DNA from: Rhodeus uyekii
Lineage: Eukaryota > Chordata > Actinopteri > Cypriniformes > Acheilognathidae
Assembly: GCA_037043235.1 (NCBI GenBank)
Contig: JAWRVZ010000278.1
Location: 396,001 to 460,000 of the forward strand
Length of the DNA: 64,000 nt
Direction: 5' to 3'
A program made the position numbers and the translations under genes. The notes below the pieces were generated by a model, which did no database searches, was not told the origin of the DNA, and saw only the letters and a program-made list of their open reading frames with translations. Positions within the stretch are counted from its first letter, which is position 1. Each line of letters starts with the position of its first letter. Below are positions 62,401 through 64,000 of this stretch, piece after piece.

Positions 62401-64000
62401 CCAGAGACCAGTGATGGATCCAGCCTCTGACCAGAGACCAGTGATGGCTCCAGCCCCTGACCAGAGTCCAGTGATGGCTCAAGCCCCTGACCAGAGACCA
62501 GTGATGCTCCAGCCCCTGACCAGAGACCAGTGATGGCTCCAGCCTCTGACCAGAGACCAGTGATGCTCCAGCCCCTGACCAGAGACCAGTGATGCTCCAG
62601 CCCATGACCAGAGACCAGTGATACTCCAGCCCCTGACCAGAGACCAGTGATGCTCCAGCCCCTGACCAGAGACCAGTGATGGCTCCAGCCCCTGACCAGA
62701 GACCAGTGATGCTCCAGCCCCTGACCAGTGACCAATGATGGCTTCAGCCCCTGACCAGAGACCAGTGATGGCTTCAGCCCCTGACCAGAGACCAGTGATG
62801 CTCCAGCCCCTGACCAGAGACCAGTGTTGGCTCCAGCCCCTGACCAGAGACCAGTGATGCTCCAGCCCCTGACCAGTGACCAGTGATGGCTTCAGCCCCT
62901 GACCAGAGACCAGTGATGGCTTCAGCCCCTGACCAGAGACCAGTGATGCTATAGCTCCTGACCAGAGACCAGTGATGGCTCCAGTCCCTGTCCAGTCCCT
63001 GACCAGAGACCAGTGATGCTCCAGCTCCTGACCAGAGACCAGTGATGACTCCAGCCCCTGACCAGAGTCCAGTGTTGGCTCCAGCCCCTGACCAGAGTCC
63101 AGTGATGGCTCAAGCCCCTGACCAGAGACCAGTGATGGATCCAGCCTCTGACCAGAGACCAGTGATGGCTCCAGCCCCTGACCAGAGTCCAGTGTTGGCT
63201 CCAGCCCCTGACCAGAGTCCAGTGATGGATCCAGCCCCTGACCAGAGACCAGTGATGGCTCCAGCCTCTGACCAGAGACCAGTGATGGCTCCAGCCCCTG
63301 ACCAAAGACCAGTGATGGCTCCAGTCCCTGTCCAGTCCCTGACCAGAGACCAGTGATGCTCCAGCTCCTGACCAGAGACCAGTGATGACTCCAGCCCCTT
63401 ACCAGAGACCAGTGATGGCTCCAGTCCCTGTCCAGTCCCTGACCAGAGACCAGTGATGCTCCAGCTCCTGACCAGAGACCAGTGATGACTCCAGCCCCTT
63501 ACCAGAGACCAGTGATGGCTCCAGCCCCTGACCAGTGAGCAGTGATGGCTTCAGCCCCTGACCAGAGACCAGTGATGGCTCCAGCCCGTGACCAGTGACC
63601 AGTGATGGCTCCAGCCCCTGACCAGAGACCAGTGATGGATCCAGCCCCTGACCAGTGACCAGTGATGGCTCCAGCCCCTGACCAGAGACCAGTGATGGCT
63701 CCAGCCCCTGCCCAGAGTCAAGTGATGGCTCCAGCCCCTGACCAGAGACCAGTGATGGCTTCAGCCCCTGACCAGAGACCAGTGATGGCTCCAGCCCCTG
63801 ACCAGAGACCAGTGATGGCTTCAGCCCCTTACCAGAGTCCAGTGATGGCTCCAGCCCCTGACCAGAGACCAGTGATGGCTCCAACCCCTGACCAGAGACC
63901 AGTGATGGCTCCAGCCCCTGACCAGAGACCAGTGATGGCTCCAACCCCTGACCAGAGTCCAGTGATGGCTCCAGCCCCTGACCAGAGTCCAGTGATGGCT
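59456..64000 (+). repeat. 30-bp minisatellite, about 150 units, continuing past the window
   Basis: The unit is ccagtgatggctccagcccc plus tgaccagaga, read PVMAPAPDQ(R/S). Single-base shorter units (gatgctcc) move the frame often, so no single frame spans the array. Blocks are duplicated: 59500-59880 recurs about 386 bp downstream, and about 60690-61660 recurs 1,717 bp downstream (62407-63380). The minus strand is also open in places. The right end is outside the window. Confidence 0.95.

Noticed and set aside
59449..63944. Many overlapping frames in the 30-bp array, both strands
   Set aside because: Repeat read-through; one-base-short units break every frame.

Overview
This window looks like nuclear DNA of a ray-finned fish, most likely a cyprinid or a close relative. 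The evidence is AT-rich non-coding sequence crowded with teleost-type transposons, several kilobases of minisatellite, and one split vertebrate hormone gene with consensus splice sites. Nothing bacterial, viral or plasmid-like is present. The organism assignment is inferred from element types and was not searched.

Only one host gene can be supported. It is a C-type natriuretic peptide (CNP) prohormone gene on the + strand at about 53.49-56.32 kb, with a CRE and TATA promoter, a signal-peptide exon, a main coding exon, and a third exon that supplies the last base of the stop codon and the 3' UTR. The predicted hormone carries a 12-residue tail after the second ring cysteine, which is unusual for a CNP. 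A GATA/GACA microsatellite lies about 160 bp upstream of the CRE.

The rest is layered mobile DNA. At 3.9-6.1 kb a 5'-truncated L2/CR1-group LINE sits inside a tRNA-derived SINE. At 9.4-10.5, 24.1, 44.9-45.6, 47.0-47.7 and 49.3-49.5 kb are pogo/Tigger-like non-autonomous elements at TA sites. A composite inverted-repeat element lies at 11.1-12.2 kb and a decayed Tc1 transposase at 13.7-14.7 kb. At 15.8-22.0 kb an LTR, a decayed Ty3-type gag-like segment and a 4.8-kb, 27-bp-unit minisatellite follow one another. The sequence just downstream holds two hAT-type MITEs with clean 8-bp target duplications.

At 27.6-34.6 kb a roughly 110-bp satellite is split by a 5.8-kb DIRS-type tyrosine-recombinase retrotransposon with inverted terminal repeats and an internal complementary region. 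Directly to its right, at 34.6-38.8 kb, is a minus-strand LINE of about 4.2 kb bracketed by an 11-bp target duplication. It has an almost intact reverse transcriptase and a broken endonuclease.

At 58.5-64.0 kb a second decayed LTR and gag-like segment is followed by a 30-bp-unit minisatellite that runs off the window end. Both minisatellites encode Pro-rich repeats and occupy the same position after a gag-like remnant, which suggests that the same linker region expanded twice. The remaining stretches (0.2-3.4, 6.5-8.8, 25.5-27.6, 38.8-41.6, 42.2-44.8, 49.9-53.0 and 56.3-58.5 kb) show no gene that I can support.
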